A DNA stretch of 64,000 nucleotides, from the NCBI GenBank assembly GCA_027886185.1, contig WOAB01000583.1, positions 5,828,001 to 5,892,000 of the forward strand, given 5' to 3'. The notes beneath the pieces were generated by a model that did no database searches, was not told where the DNA came from, and saw only the letters and a list, made by a program, of their open reading frames with translations. Within the stretch, counting starts at the first letter, position 1. The number at the start of each line of letters is the position of its first letter. Position numbers and translations under genes: made by a program. Origin of the DNA: Rheum nobile (lineage: Eukaryota; Streptophyta; Magnoliopsida; Caryophyllales; Polygonaceae). Shown here piece after piece: positions 31,573 through 43,581 of this stretch.

Positions 31573-31818
31573 ATGTGTAAATTTGATGTGAATCAGCCCT
31601 CACATCAAGCGCAAGGCAAGCCCTCGCCGACGACTGCGGCGAGCTTACTAGGACACGAGGAAGTCCTTGAAATTTCCCCTCCAAATCAAGCCCCCTTTGG
31701 GCCCGAGTTCACTCAAGAGAAGGAAGCTCAAGAGACACCAAGCGCTCCGGGAAAAGTATGGCCATCTCCCACAAAGCCACTCACTCATTCCGACGTCCGA
31801 GCGTTGGCGAGCATGGAA
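31573..31818 (+). pseudogene. Fragment of an unclassified reading frame, cut by nest 2
   Basis: The frame from 31573 runs without a stop into the LTR. It reads through SPTTAASLLGHEEVLEI and APFGPEFTQEKEAQETPSA, with no family I can name. The sequence resumes after the nested element at 53089, where another frame contains RVITRAQAKKLLQDL, a style seen in gypsy-type polyproteins. It may be part of an older retroelement. Confidence 0.4.
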
Positions 31819-31823
31819 CAAGG
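31819..31823. repeat. Target duplication CAAGG, left copy (nest 2 host)
   Basis: CAAGG precedes the TGTAATAACC start of the left LTR. The same five bases follow the right LTR at 53089-53093. Confidence 0.9.
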
Positions 31824-34105
31824 TGTAATAACCCTCAATTTTAGTAGGGGTATTTGTGTAATTTTCAACTTTTGTTGTGTAAGCAAGACGTGTTAGACAT
31901 GTTCTGTAACCCTGTAAGAACCATTTGAACGTGATGATATACGTTTAATGTGATATATGGGTTTTAATTATTTGAGGAGTGCTAAAAACGAGATTAAGCA
32001 TGACCGCGATCAAGGCCCGGGATCCGATCAAGGCCGGGGAGCCTATCAAGGTCGAGAGCCACGACTGCGGCTAAGCATCCACAGACGCGGCATTTCCACG
32101 TCCGCGGTTTTGCCTATGGGCAAACCGCGATCGCGGGCACTGTTGCATTGTCTTCTTCCTCTGCTTCCAGATAGCCGACAATTTGCATTTCTTCCACGTG
32201 GTCCGAACGACGGGAGCTGGAGCGTTTGGGTTCCTTGGCATTGAGGTTGGAGCTCTAGAATGTGCCTATAAACAGAGCTCAGATCTGGCTTCTCCTCCAT
32301 TATTCTCAAGCTCTCTCTTCATCTCGATAAGTTTGTGTTTGTCGCCGGAGTTGTCGCCGCCGAAAACCGTAGTCGTCGCCGTTGGGAAGTCCTTGGAGTG
32401 GTGGTGGTGTGCATTGTTCAGAAGCGAAGATACGAAGCCTCCTCGTCGTCGGTATGGCCTCGAAAGTTCGATTTAAGCTCGCGTCGGGATGGAGTCCCGC
32501 GACCGCGATTCCATACACCGCGACCACGGCCGGGCAGAGACCCGCGACCCAGGCTGGGCGCGAAACCGCGGGCGCGGTTTTGCCCAGCAAGGCCACGATC
32601 GCGGCTAAGCCATCCGCGACCGCGACACTGGCCCGTTTCTTTCGTTTCGCTTTGTGTACCGTATCTAATATAGGGTTTTATCTTAAAATGCGTCGTCGTC
32701 GTAGGCATCCGTGCTCAGATTCAAGTTTCTAGATCTTAGAACCCGATCTCTCGTTCGTCTAAACTAAGGCAAGTGGCGGTTCGCTCTTGCTCATTATTCC
32801 ATGTTTTCCTTGATTATCAATTATTTGATTGTTAATTAAGTTGGAATAAAATTGTTTCTTTGTGTTTGGGAACAGATTTGATAAAACAATGTGTTAAAAT
32901 ATGGATTTATAATAGGTTGTATATATTGCTAGAAACAACACTATTATATAGTTCTATATGATATTAAGGTAATGGATTTTTGGTGTGGATTTATATGTGA
33001 ACTTACATGCTTAGTTAGCACGAGTATTCATAGGAACGCTATATACCTTACGAGGTCTAGTCGTTTCTTTATAACTTTGTGTTAGGAGGATAAATGCCCT
33101 AACGCTTTTGGTCATGACCTACCCCTATCCGAATATAGGTGGTGGTGCACTTAGCTAGTGCCAATCTTTGGGTTTCATCCCATGTTACATATCTCATTGC
33201 GAGATTGATGTGGATTAAAAGCCTTAACGTGAATGTACGTTTTGAAAGTAAATAAGATAAGTGCTTTTACGCACATAATTAATATACCTCGGGCGAGAAG
33301 TACAACGTGGAACCCGCCCGGACTCTTCTTAGAGTAAGTCCTCTTTCCAATCTGGATTCGCATTGTGCGGTGAGGTTGGTCGTGGACCCAAATAATCAAG
33401 GTCGTTTTTATAAACTTGTGTGAAAACTTAACGTTCCCAAACAATCTTCATATTTTCCTATAAGACTCAATTCCGTTGGAGTCTTCTTTTCATTGCATAT
33501 ATTCTTCTATCATTCCGTGAAAGTTCCGGGTTATGTATCGTTCCTTCGGTTAATATTCTAGGGACAATGATAGTAAACGGTTGCGATCACTAGAACCATT
33601 CTGTTTTCACCCTTGCATAGTCTTTCATTAGACTAACCAACCAGATTTTATTCCTTGCATGGTTGGCTGGTGTCATCCGTCCTATACGGCACATCAATGG
33701 TTGGACCCCGGCATTTTGAAGTAACCAATCGAAGAGAAGGCTTGCAGTTGAAGATTGCATTTTAAGAAGTAATATTTCCAAGGCGTGTATGTTATTTTGA
33801 AATAAATGTAATACATAGTCATGTAATTAGGACTACTTTAAAGGAGTCTTTCGCTGTAATTTAAAAATCTTCCGCTGTCATTATACCTTGTTGTAAAACC
33901 GTCCTTCTCATTTTACGAGAGGAATCTTAATAAAAGGTTGAGTTGTATTCATTTAAAATGTCTTCCGCTGATTATTCTTTCGTTACTTAATATTTATGTA
34001 ATTATTTAAGCTTAATTGTTCTGATTAAATCCTGTGGTGACTTTGGACATTAACGTTTGAGGTCACTGGCGTGTGGCATTACCGACATAAGTCGAGGGTG
34101 TTACA
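31824..34105 (+). repeat. Left LTR of the nest 2 host
   Basis: 2282 bp. CG-rich palindromes of the type ACCGCGATCGCGG are concentrated at about 32005-32635, either side of a TATA box. The 3' half contains GGCAAGTGGCGGTTCGCTC at about 32768, a sequence also in the LTRs of the inner element. Confidence 0.9.
32267..32272 (+). promoter_or_regulatory. TATA box in the left LTR
   Basis: TATAAA within GTGCCTATAAACAGAGCTC. The right LTR keeps TATAAATA at 40991-40998 in the same setting, so this is the likely core promoter. Confidence 0.6.
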
Positions 34106-34109
34106 ATTA

Positions 34110-34121
34110 TGGTATCAGAGC
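34110..34121 (+). promoter_or_regulatory. Primer binding site (tRNA-iMet type)
   Basis: TGGTATCAGAGC four bases after the LTR end matches the 3' end complement of initiator tRNA-Met, as used by many plant LTR elements. Confidence 0.9.
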
Positions 34122-34803
34122 AATGGTTTTAAAATTTTTGGCCTATTATTAGGTTTGAGAATTTTCAAAAATTAATTTCGAAACTATTTTCTTTTAAAAA
34201 GGAATTTTGAGAGTCTAAATGTTAGTATTAAATTTAAAGTTTTACGATTTCCTAGAAGTTAATTTAAAATAATGGTTTAACTATTAGAACTTTAATAGTT
34301 ATTTATAGTTGTTTTATAAACGGCGTGTTATAAACGATCAAATTTAAGTTTATGGTATAACTTTAAAAGTGTGATTTTGGTCTTAGTAAGGGTTTTTGGT
34401 GATAACTGTGTCATTAGTTTGAGAAACTAATTTTATAAATAATTATTTTTATTAAGTTCAATATAAGGTTTAAAAGTATAAAGTATAAAGTTTAAAAGCA
34501 TAAGGTTTAATAATAAGTGATTTTTCAAACTTCTGCAACCTTCGGGTTGTTACTTATTCCTTAGATCCATTCTTAAGATATCATCTTGTCTTAGGTTTAA
34601 TGTCAGTTAAAGGTTGACATTTCTCCTAATTGATCCATTCTCAAGGAAGAGAAGAAGATTGTTTTAAGGTTAATGGTGGAGGGTCAGTCAAACTAATCTA
34701 AAGTTATTGGGTTGGACCCTTACAATTCGTATCATAACGTAACTAATTAAGTATCATGTACAAGTTGGAAAAGTTCTAAACTGACGTTATGGTTCATCAA
34801 CAG
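34122..34803. other. Leader of the nest 2 host, no ORF
   Basis: AT-rich with no coding similarity. The inner related element has an extra ORF in this place, so its absence here is informative. Confidence 0.6.
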
Positions 34804-35219
34804 ATGGTGAACAATCGATCCACCAACCAAACAGCTAATGTAAGTCCTAACAATGTTCCCGAGTTCAATTGAGGAATGCTACTCAACAAGGGGATGACGC
34901 GGGATCTGGCTCGCGTAATAATGACCCGACCCTGCGACAAGATGTTCATCAGGGACAAGTGGACCCTCAAGTTGCGAGGGAAGTTCCACCTCATGCCCCG
35001 ATCGTGTTGGATGCGATGGTCATTGGGCAAATAGTGAGGCAGGTGGTCGAGGTACTAACGACCCAAGGGTTACCGCAAGCTCAAGCGGCTCCTAATCCTC
35101 AAGCTGCAACTAATGTAGAGGGACGTAAAGGTCCTGCACATCCGGTGGCTCCCGAGAGAAAGGACGGGAATTACAACCGGGCATTGAAGACGATCAATTC
35201 GATGCGCCCAGATAGCTAC

Positions 35220-36495
35220 TGATAGAGGCTAAAGTTGTGATGCCTAATCAAAATAATCCTTAAAAACCTAAACTAGTAGAATAGGCAAGCAAGGGTCGAA
35301 TCCCACAGGGAGGAAGTAATCTTTCTAAGTGCACAAATGTATGTCAAAGTAACAAAAGGGGGGAATTGATTGGTTGTTATGCATATAAACAAAGCAAAGT
35401 AAAAACAAAAGTTGTAATCAATTGGGGAAAAGTACTTAGCTAGACAAATATCCATCATTCATTCGATTGGTTGATCATAGATTATCTCTAATTCCTTCCT
35501 ATGAATGTTCCTAATCCTTTTCTTAAGTTATAAACAAGACAAACAGGCCCTGAGAATACTAACTATTAAATAACCAGGAAAACCTCCATGATTCAATTCA
35601 ACAGCAGCAATGAACACAAGAATTTCAATAGATACATACAAGAGTAGCAAACAGTCATACTATTGCATGCAGTCAATTCTCTCTACAATAAACCAGTCCA
35701 AACAGTTCTTAGAATATTACAGTTGCTACTCATGAATAAGGTAACTCAAACAGTAATTACCAAACCCTAGAAATAGACAATTACTAATATCAACTAGTTG
35801 CGTCCAACAAGCGAAATCAATAAGAATCAATGGGATGAAGCACAAGAGAATCAATACATTCAAAGGAAAAGAAATAGAGTTATAACCTCACAACCATATA
35901 TCAAATGAAGGCTTCAATCGTCGGACTAAGCAAAATGTGCTTAGTTCTTCATAGTCTTGAAACGTAAAACTCAAAGAAAAAAAACAATACTGAATAATAG
36001 TCTAGGATCCTCAATGGAGGCTATTGGAACTAGGTTTAAATAATCTAAACCTAAAACCAAAGATCACAAACATAATCTAAAAGGAAACTAAAATAATCCT
36101 ACCGGAATAAAGGAAATAAAATAAAAAGAAATAATACAAGAAAAGTAAATCTCCGGAAAACTTCGGACGCGCTGACGAGAGGGATTTCCGCGATCGCGGC
36201 TACAGCTTCCACAATCGCGGAAAATACAATGTTGCTCTCGACTTTTCCGCGACCGTGGCCATGGCCTCCACGACCGCGGTTTTGCTCCTGTAGAACCACT
36301 TGGTTCTACTTCTTCGTCTTCTTGGGTGGCTTCCTTCTCTCTTCAATATATCTTCATTTAAGCTTCTCCAAACCACCAAATCTGCACTTCTACTTCTCAA
36401 CTCCAATCTCTACAATACGCTCTAAACATCTCCAAAATGGTACATAAAACACCGGTAACAACTCCTAGTTAAACCCTATAAAGTAGCGCTGATCA
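35220..36495 (-). mobile_element. Solo LTR 2, in gag
   Basis: Begins TGATAGAGGC and ends AGCGCTGATCA. GCTAC is repeated at 35215-35219 and 36496-36500. Contains GGGTCGAATCCCACAGGGAGG near its left end, the inverted repeat AGGTTTA…TAAACCT at 36032-36052, and CGCGATCGCGG-type palindromes at about 36185-36285. It is related to solo LTR 1 and to LTRs A-C. Confidence 0.9.
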
Positions 36496-36682
36496 GCTAC
36501 GATGGGACCGGGGAACCAGTCAAGGTTGCCTATTGGTTTTCGCATATGGAACGACTCTTTCGGAATGTGGTCTGCTCTAAGGCTGAGCAGGTGCACATTG
36601 CTTCGTTACATCTGAAAGATGGAGCAAGTGAGTGGTGGGAAGGAACTAGTTTGGACGACCACCCAAATCTGAGCTGGGCAAT

Positions 36683-38050
36683 TGATGTGGCTAAAACGTA
36701 CCCGCAAGTGTACGAGATCAGTTGTAGTAGTCAAGTGTCGATCCCACAGAGACCAATGTAATATTAATTGAAACACTACCAGTGAACTAGGTCGGAAAGA
36801 TATGAAATTGTGGAAAACTATAATTAAGCTAACAAATAAAAAAGGATAAAATCAATGGGATAAATGTGTCTAAGGTTAAGGATCACCGCAACGATGCAAC
36901 AGTAAATAAAATCACACTTCACCTGAATCTAGTCTAAATTATTTGAAGGTAGGCTATCTAAGGTAATCTACTAACTCCTTTCAGACGATAGTAAACATGC
37001 TTGGACTAAACTAACAATCGATGTCGCGCAGAGCTAATCTCATCCAAACCCTTTAACGCACTTAGAGTCTAGGGATAAATTGAAATAACATTCGCTGTCG
37101 CGCTCCGCTAATCCAACTCAAACCCAGAACATCTATGATAGCCTATTAATCCTCAAGAGTAATTAAGTTGTTGTCGCACAAATAACACTCAGGTTCAATT
37201 CCTAGGATTTCAGTAGAAGTTATTACCTCTCAGTCTCAAACCCTACCTGACTACCTATTAAAGTTATCACTTTTCAGTCTCAAACCATAATAGGATCCAA
37301 TTCGCATAAGCTACGATGTGCATAAAGCATCTAGGAATGAATCAAATATTATTTCAACTCAGGCAAATAAATAATTCTAAATACATACGCATCGTCGGGA
37401 TCACCCCAACCTTAAAACTATGAATTTAGCCAAGCATGATTGAAGACATATTCAATTGATTTAAACTAGCCAACAACATATATGAATTATCCAATAAATA
37501 CGGGAGATAAGAAAACTTAATCTCAATATATAAATAATCCAAATTAATCAAAGGCTAGAACAATAATAGCAAAAATCTTCCAATCAAAGCAAAGCCAAAA
37601 TCTCTCTTGAAAAGTTCTCCCTGTACGGCAGCGGTCTCAAACTAAAAACAAAACCAAAACTCAACTCCCACTAAACTAAAAACAAAACTAACCTAAAGCT
37701 ACGTAATGCAGCGTCCTTCCCCCCAATCTAAATCTCCCTCTGAAGTCAGGCCCAATTGAAATACTTGGCCCGACAGTACATGGAAACGCCTCCCAGCTCC
37801 TGTAGCCGCATGCTTTGCAGTGTTGGGCCGTGTCCCACTATTAAATTTTGCTTGTGCATTGGACCAACTTATTTAATCTCGTATCACCCTTAAATTGCAC
37901 CCAAAATACCTGAAACAATAAAAATACGAGTGTAGTCTCTGAATATAAAATAATGCAAAATTAACAATAGAATATATAAAATATGCATGCAAATGAACTA
38001 TTTCAATATACAACTAGACTCCTAAAACATGTATAAATTAGGTGTTATCA
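36683..38050 (-). mobile_element. Solo LTR 3, in gag
   Basis: Begins TGATGTGGC and ends GGTGTTATCA. GCAAT is repeated at 36678-36682 and 38051-38055. It carries GTGTCGATCCCACAGAGACC near its left end but otherwise differs from solo LTRs 1 and 2 and lacks their CG palindrome cluster, so it is a different family of the same broad type. Confidence 0.9.
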
Positions 38051-38821
38051 GCAATTTTTAAGGCCAAGCTCACTGATCGGTTCTTCTCTCGTGCTATGAG
38101 GGAAGAGAAGCTGAAGGAGTTCCTCTACCCAGAGACTGAGGGACTGAAAGTGTTTGATCTAGCAGCAAAGTTTAATCACTTGCTGCATTACGCTGGTTCT
38201 GAAGTGCATACTGAAGAACAAAAGATCTGGTCCTTCCATGGATGGATGAATCCAGAAATCAAACCTCTAATGGTGCGTCACGGTTGCTCTACTTTGGAGC
38301 AATATGTTGATGCGGCCTACATAATAGAGGTCACACTGGAGGACTCCGCCCGAAAGCGGGAGGAACAAAATAAGGCGAAGGGTGGACAACAAGACCGGAA
38401 GGCTAATACCTTCAAGCGGCCGGCATCGCCCACCAAGTTTGAGAAGTCTGATCGTGCTAAGGCCGAGACGACTCAGTCTGACTCCGCCAAAGGTTCAGGT
38501 TGGAGTAGCGGTGTGATTCAATGCCACAACTGTGGTGAAGTTGGACATAAAAGTTTTATTTGCCAAAAGGAGAAGCGGGTATGTTATAATTGTGGGAAGA
38601 AATGCCACATGCAAACATACTGTAGGCAGAAGGGTCAAGGGCCAACACAATCATATCAGGCCTCAAATGCTGGCAGTAGGCAGAACCCAAAGCCGGAGGT
38701 GTCCGCTCCTGAGCAATTTGTTGCTCGTAATAAAGACAAGGCGCCTATGGAATCTTCGGGTCAGGGGAAACGACTCTTTGTGATACGTCACCCCGACGAG
38801 GAGGAAACCCTGTACGAGTAG

Positions 38822-40513
38822 TGGTATTTTTTTTTGTAAAGCTTTTTAAGAATAAGGAGCGATGACTTGTGTCTATAGTCTCCACATCTTAGTAATCTGT
38901 CTGTTTGACATTCTGTCAATTGTTTTGGTGTAATGTTTCGAATAATAAAGAAGTGTTTCCTTGTTTCGGAAATTACTAGATTCGTTACTTTTGCAAGTTG
39001 TTCGTTCATACGAGAATCCTTGAGTGCCAAAAGTAGTACATGTCACGTGTTGATAAAGACTGTTTGGACTCATAAAGGATAGTGTTGGGTTAGGACATGT
39101 GTGATTGTTCCCTACCTTGTTAGCGCTAGTTTCGAGGTCGAAACTATTCGTAAGAACCCTTGTATGTTCTTGAAATAATGTCAAGTTGGGCATTGACATT
39201 ATTTGTTCCCTTTGCTCGAATTCATGAGCATTGTCTCGAGAGGTTAATGTTGTAAGGATTCCTTGCTATAAGGATTTAGTGTGTAGTAATGCCTTGGTGT
39301 GTGTAGTAATGCTCTATGAAGTTTGAGGTTATTCCTCATATGCATACTCTGAGCATTGGATGGGGTGAGTTGTATAAACTATATATTTAAGTGAATAAAT
39401 GTATAAGAGAGATATTTCATAAGGAGTTGGTTTTCTCTAAAATGATTGTACTCTAATACGATCTGGAGTAAACTTTAAAAGTAAGAGTTATAATTGTGGG
39501 GTTTATAAGCGAGTGTGTATGTTGTGAGCCTAGTGATTAAAAGCTTTTTGAAGAGCTAAGTATGTGAAAGTATTATTTTGGAAGACCTATCTGAGGTTTC
39601 GTTATGAGGCTTTTTTAAGGAAATGATATAATGGTATGAGGAGTATCAAGACGATTATGTCTTGGGTAAATATTAATTTTCGATAAAGCAAAAGGTTGCT
39701 TGATTTGGGATAATAAATTGTATGAGGACGATTAAGTGTTTAAGGATTTATGAGTGAATAACAAACTCAGTCGGTAAAAGTTTGTTGTAACTTGGGTGGA
39801 TTAATAGTATGAGATAATGTAAGTGTGTGTTTTTAAGTGGACTTGGTGAAAAAGTGACCTATGTCTCTTAAGGTGATCTTATGACACATTTTGGATAAAT
39901 AATGGTGATTGATTATAATCGTGTGAAACGGATTATTAAGATCATGTTTGAGGAAAACATGAATAAGATGTTACACGGTTAATTGTAAAAAGATTAAGGA
40001 ATCTTAAAGGTCTTATGTTAGAGCTTGATTAATGGAAAGATTTTGGGTTAAGAGATGTCATAAGGGCCAAATTTAATTAAGGTAAATAAGGAAATAGAGG
40101 AGATGCATATGTAAGGAGTGAGACGATATGACAATTGGGGATACTAAGTTAGGTCATAAGGAAGACAGGGTACGAACTTTGGGAGTCGCTTATAAAGAGA
40201 AAAGTTGAAAGAAAAGGTGTGTCCTCAAGCTTAAGGTGTATTAAGATCGTGTGATGATTTTGGAGACTATGATTCTAAGATAATTATGACCTTGTGAGTA
40301 TATTAAGAGTTTGCACATGTGATAATATATGGAAATGAGATATATGGGATGTCAGGGTTGATGAAACAGATCGACTTTCCTAGGATCAATTTTGAGTACG
40401 AAATAATTGAGGATACTAAACTCAAGTAGAGAGGTTAATGTGGAAATCGATCCCTCTAACTTGGTAGTGTTAGTTTCGGGGTCGAAGTGTTAGTTTCGGG
40501 GTCGAAACTATTT
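38822..40513. other. Non-coding spacer where pol is expected
   Basis: About 1.7 kb without coding similarity on either strand. An 18-base stem-loop (AGTTTCGAGGTCGAAACT, 39128-39145) recurs near the purine tract at 40472-40486 (partial) and 40492-40509. Confidence 0.7.
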
Positions 40514-40527
40514 TTAAGGGGTAGTAA
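40514..40527 (+). promoter_or_regulatory. Polypurine tract of the nest 2 host
   Basis: TTAAGGGGTAGTAA directly precedes the right LTR and follows the AGTTTCG/CGAAACT stem-loop. Confidence 0.75.
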
Positions 40528-40990
40528 TGTAATAACCCTCAATTTTAGTAGGGGTATTTGTGTAATTTTCAACTTTCGTTGTGTAAGCAAGACGTGTTAG
40601 GCATGTTCTGTAACCCTATAAGAACCATTTGAACGTGATGATTTACGTTTAATGTGATATATGGGTTTTAATTATTTGAGGAGTGCTAAAAACGAGATTA
40701 AGCATGACCGCGATCAAGGCCCGGGAGCCGATCAAGGCCCGATAGCCGATCAAGGTCGAGAGCCACAACCGCGGCTAAGCAGCCGCAGGCGCGGCATTTC
40801 CACGGGTGCGGTTTTGTCTATGGGCAAACCGCGATCGCGGTTCTGAAACCGCGATTGCGGGCACTGTTACATCGTCTTATTCCTCTGCTTCCAGAAGGCC
40901 GACGATTTGCATTTCTTCCACGTGGTCCGAACGGCAGGAGCTGGAGCGTTTGGGTTCCTTGGCGTTGAGGTTGGAGCTCCATAATGTGCC

Positions 40991-40998
40991 TATAAATA
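40991..40998 (+). promoter_or_regulatory. TATA box in the right LTR
   Basis: TATAAATA in GTGCCTATAAATAGAGCTC, at the same place as the left-LTR TATA box. Confidence 0.6.
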
Positions 40999-41400
40999 GA
41001 GCTCAGATCTGGCTTCTCCTCCATCATTCTCAAGCTCTCTCTTCCTCTCGATAAGTTTGTGTTTGTCGCCGGAGTTGTCGCCGCCGGAAGCCGTAGTCGT
41101 CACCGTTGGGAAGTCCTTGGAGTGGTGGTGGTGTGCATTTTTCAAAAGCGAAAATACGAAGCCTCGTCGTCGTCGGTATGGCCTCGAAAGTTCGATTTAA
41201 GCTCGCGTCGGGATGGAGTCCTGTGACCGCGGCTCCATCCACCGCGACCGGGCAGAGACCCGCGACCTTGGCTGGGCGCGATACCGCAATCGCGGTTATA
41301 AAACCGCGGGCGCAGTTTTGCCCAGCAAGGCCGCGATCGCGGCTAAGCCATCCGCGACCGCGGCACTGGCCCTTTTCCTTCGTTTCGCTTTGTCTTTTTG

Positions 41401-43487
41401 TGTAATATCCCACAATTTATAAGAATATTTTGGAATTTTTCTAACTCCCGAATTACTAGACGGATTAATTTCTGAAGAGTTTTGGACCTTCTGTAAGAGG
41501 TTTGAACTCTGTAGATTTTTCCGAGTATTATAAAACACAGTTGAAGTGTATTTGGGGTTAATTTGACGTTAGTGTACGAATATATTTAACCCGGAGTTAA
41601 GAAAATTAAACGAAATCGAGTTCGGACAAGAGTTAACGGATTTGGCCTTCACCGCACCCGGCGGCAGGAGCTGGCGCACCCGCGGCAAGAGCCAAATCCC
41701 TGAGCAGTGTCGTCTTCCTCAAGGGCGGTTACTGTAGCTTTGTTTTTCCTCTGTTTTGGGCAGTCAAGTGGCTCATTCCATCTGGCTTTGACTTGTCCCC
41801 TTGTCCCCAGCGTGTTTCCCATGAGGAGGCCCAGATTCGAGCTATAAAAGGGGGGTCGAACCGATTGGAAAAGCCTTCGTCTTCTTCCCCTGAGCTCTCT
41901 CTTTTTCCTATGTTTTTGCCCACTGATTTCTCCCTTTTCGGGGCTGTTCGAGCTTGATTCGAGTGATCTCGCGAGTTGGAAGAGGTTGCCCAGGTGTTAG
42001 GTGAAGCTTAGAAGTGTTTTGTGATTAATTCGAATGCAAAACAAAGCCTTCACGCATTGGGTAAAATTTCTGTCCGCCATGGCTGTTCTTGAAGCTTGCT
42101 CTGCTGTGTCCACCGCACCCAGCGGCACGGTCTTACCGCACCCGCGGCAGGCCTTGTTCGTGAGGTTGTGTTTGGATTTTGGCTTTGAGAAAGGCTTCAA
42201 TCCTTTGATTTCTTTTCATATTCTTTTAGATTCATATGTAAGTGTATGGAATCTAACTTAGGGTCTCGTTTTGGATCGTTCCATTGGGATTTTTATCCAG
42301 GTTTCGTTCCAGATTCAAGATTCAGGACCCGTTCTTAAGAGTTATCTTAGTGCTCGTCTTTTCTAAGGCAAGTGGCGGTTCGCTCTTGCTCATCATTCCA
42401 TATTTCAATTATTTATCAATCGTTTAGTTGTTAAATAATTTGGGATGATTTTGAAATATTTTGGGAACTGTTTATTAGTAATATAATTAAAATCTGATAT
42501 TATTATTAGGTTGTATATTCTGCTAGAACCGACGCTAGTATAATTATATATATATTGTGCAGGTTGGGCCGTGATGGCTTGTGTGATGTGTTTGTGTGTT
42601 AGACTAATAGTTAGCACGAGTATTCGTAGGGGCGATGGGCTCTAGATTGCGGCTCAGTCGTTTCTTTATAACAAGTGGTGAAGGGGCAGGCTATAAGTCC
42701 CCGACACCTTGTGTTGTGGTTGTTGTGGATAAGGTCGTGGACTCTATATGTGGTCCCGTCTCTTCTGATTGTGTTGTGGATAATTAAAAGCTTATAACGT
42801 GTTGTGGTTTGTTGTGGAATTAAAACAAGATATAGTGCCTTAAGTGCACATAATTAATATTTTGGCGAGTAGTGCAGCTAGGAAAAACTCGTCTTAGTTT
42901 AAATCGCTTGTATGCGAAGCTGTTTGTGTGTTTGCTTGAGTTCCCCAACATTTGTCATATTTTCCTATAAGGCTCAATTCTTTGGAGTCTTCTTATGGGA
43001 TTGATTGCTGTGAGACTCGGTCTCCAGAATCTTCTCTTTTTCATGCTGCTTCATTTATTCTAGTAGGAGTATGATGGTTGACTAGCGTACTCGGTTATTA
43101 TTCGAGGAATGATGAGTCTAACCTAATACGACTGCTGGTTGGCTGGTGTCATCCGTCCGATTCGGCACATCAGATAAATTAAGGATTCGAGAAGGCTAGA
43201 AGCGACTAGAAAAATGAACGATGTTTGATAAACTGTTTTGTTTAAGACTTTCGCTGTGTATTATTGTATTTTGTTAAATTTTCCGCTATAAACTTTGTTA
43301 TATTGTATTTTGTTGTATTTGGGAATGGTTGTATTCCCTATACGTTGACTTTGTTAAAGTTGTAATATATGGCGTTATAGCCGTGATTTGATTTTTATAT
43401 CAATTGTAAAAGCCTGGGGTGACTTCGTGATGTGGAATCCGAGGTCATCGGCGGTAATACTTTCAAGTGATATTTGGGGGTGTTACA
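41401..43487 (+). repeat. Left LTR of the inner element
   Basis: 2087 bp. It lacks about 61 bp present in the right LTR around 51208-51285 (CCTTGCGTAGTCTTTCATTA region). The nest 2 host LTRs also have that segment (33610-33660), so the left copy lost it. Confidence 0.9.
41843..41850 (+). promoter_or_regulatory. TATA box, left LTR of the inner element
   Basis: TATAAAAG in CGAGCTATAAAAGGGGGG. The right LTR has the same box at 49921-49928. Confidence 0.65.
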
Positions 43488-43491
43488 GATT

Positions 43492-43504
43492 TGGTATCAG
43501 AGCC
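43492..43504 (+). promoter_or_regulatory. Primer binding site of the inner element
   Basis: TGGTATCAGAGCC, four bases after the LTR, matches the tRNA-iMet 3' end complement. Confidence 0.9.
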
Positions 43505-43581
43505 AAAATGTTTTCCAAGAGCTCTGAATTTTTTTTCAAATAAAAAGCCGTTCATAGTCGTGCCTTTTCTAGAAGTCTGAT

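Larger units (their letters stand above)
34804..38821 (+). pseudogene. Gag gene split by two solo LTRs
   Basis: Gag starts at ATG 34804 (after CAACAG, as in the inner element), with a frameshift near 34870. Piece one runs to 35219 and ends NRALKTINSMRPDSY. Piece two (36501-36682) holds GEPVKVAYWFSHMERLFRNVV and GASEWWEGTSLDDHPNLSWA. Piece three (38056-38821) begins FKAKLTDRFFSRAMREEKLKEFLYP and includes AAKFNHLLHYAG. Two CCHC knuckles follow: C-HN-C-GEVG-H-KSFI-C and C-YN-C-GKKC-H-MQTY-C. The reading frame is restored exactly across each solo LTR if one duplication copy is removed. The gene stops at 38821 without a protease. Confidence 0.9.

Noticed and set aside
32306..32732. Arg/Pro-rich ORFs on both strands in the nest 2 LTRs
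   Set aside because: They arise from CG-palindrome clusters in LTR DNA and appear in several frames at once.
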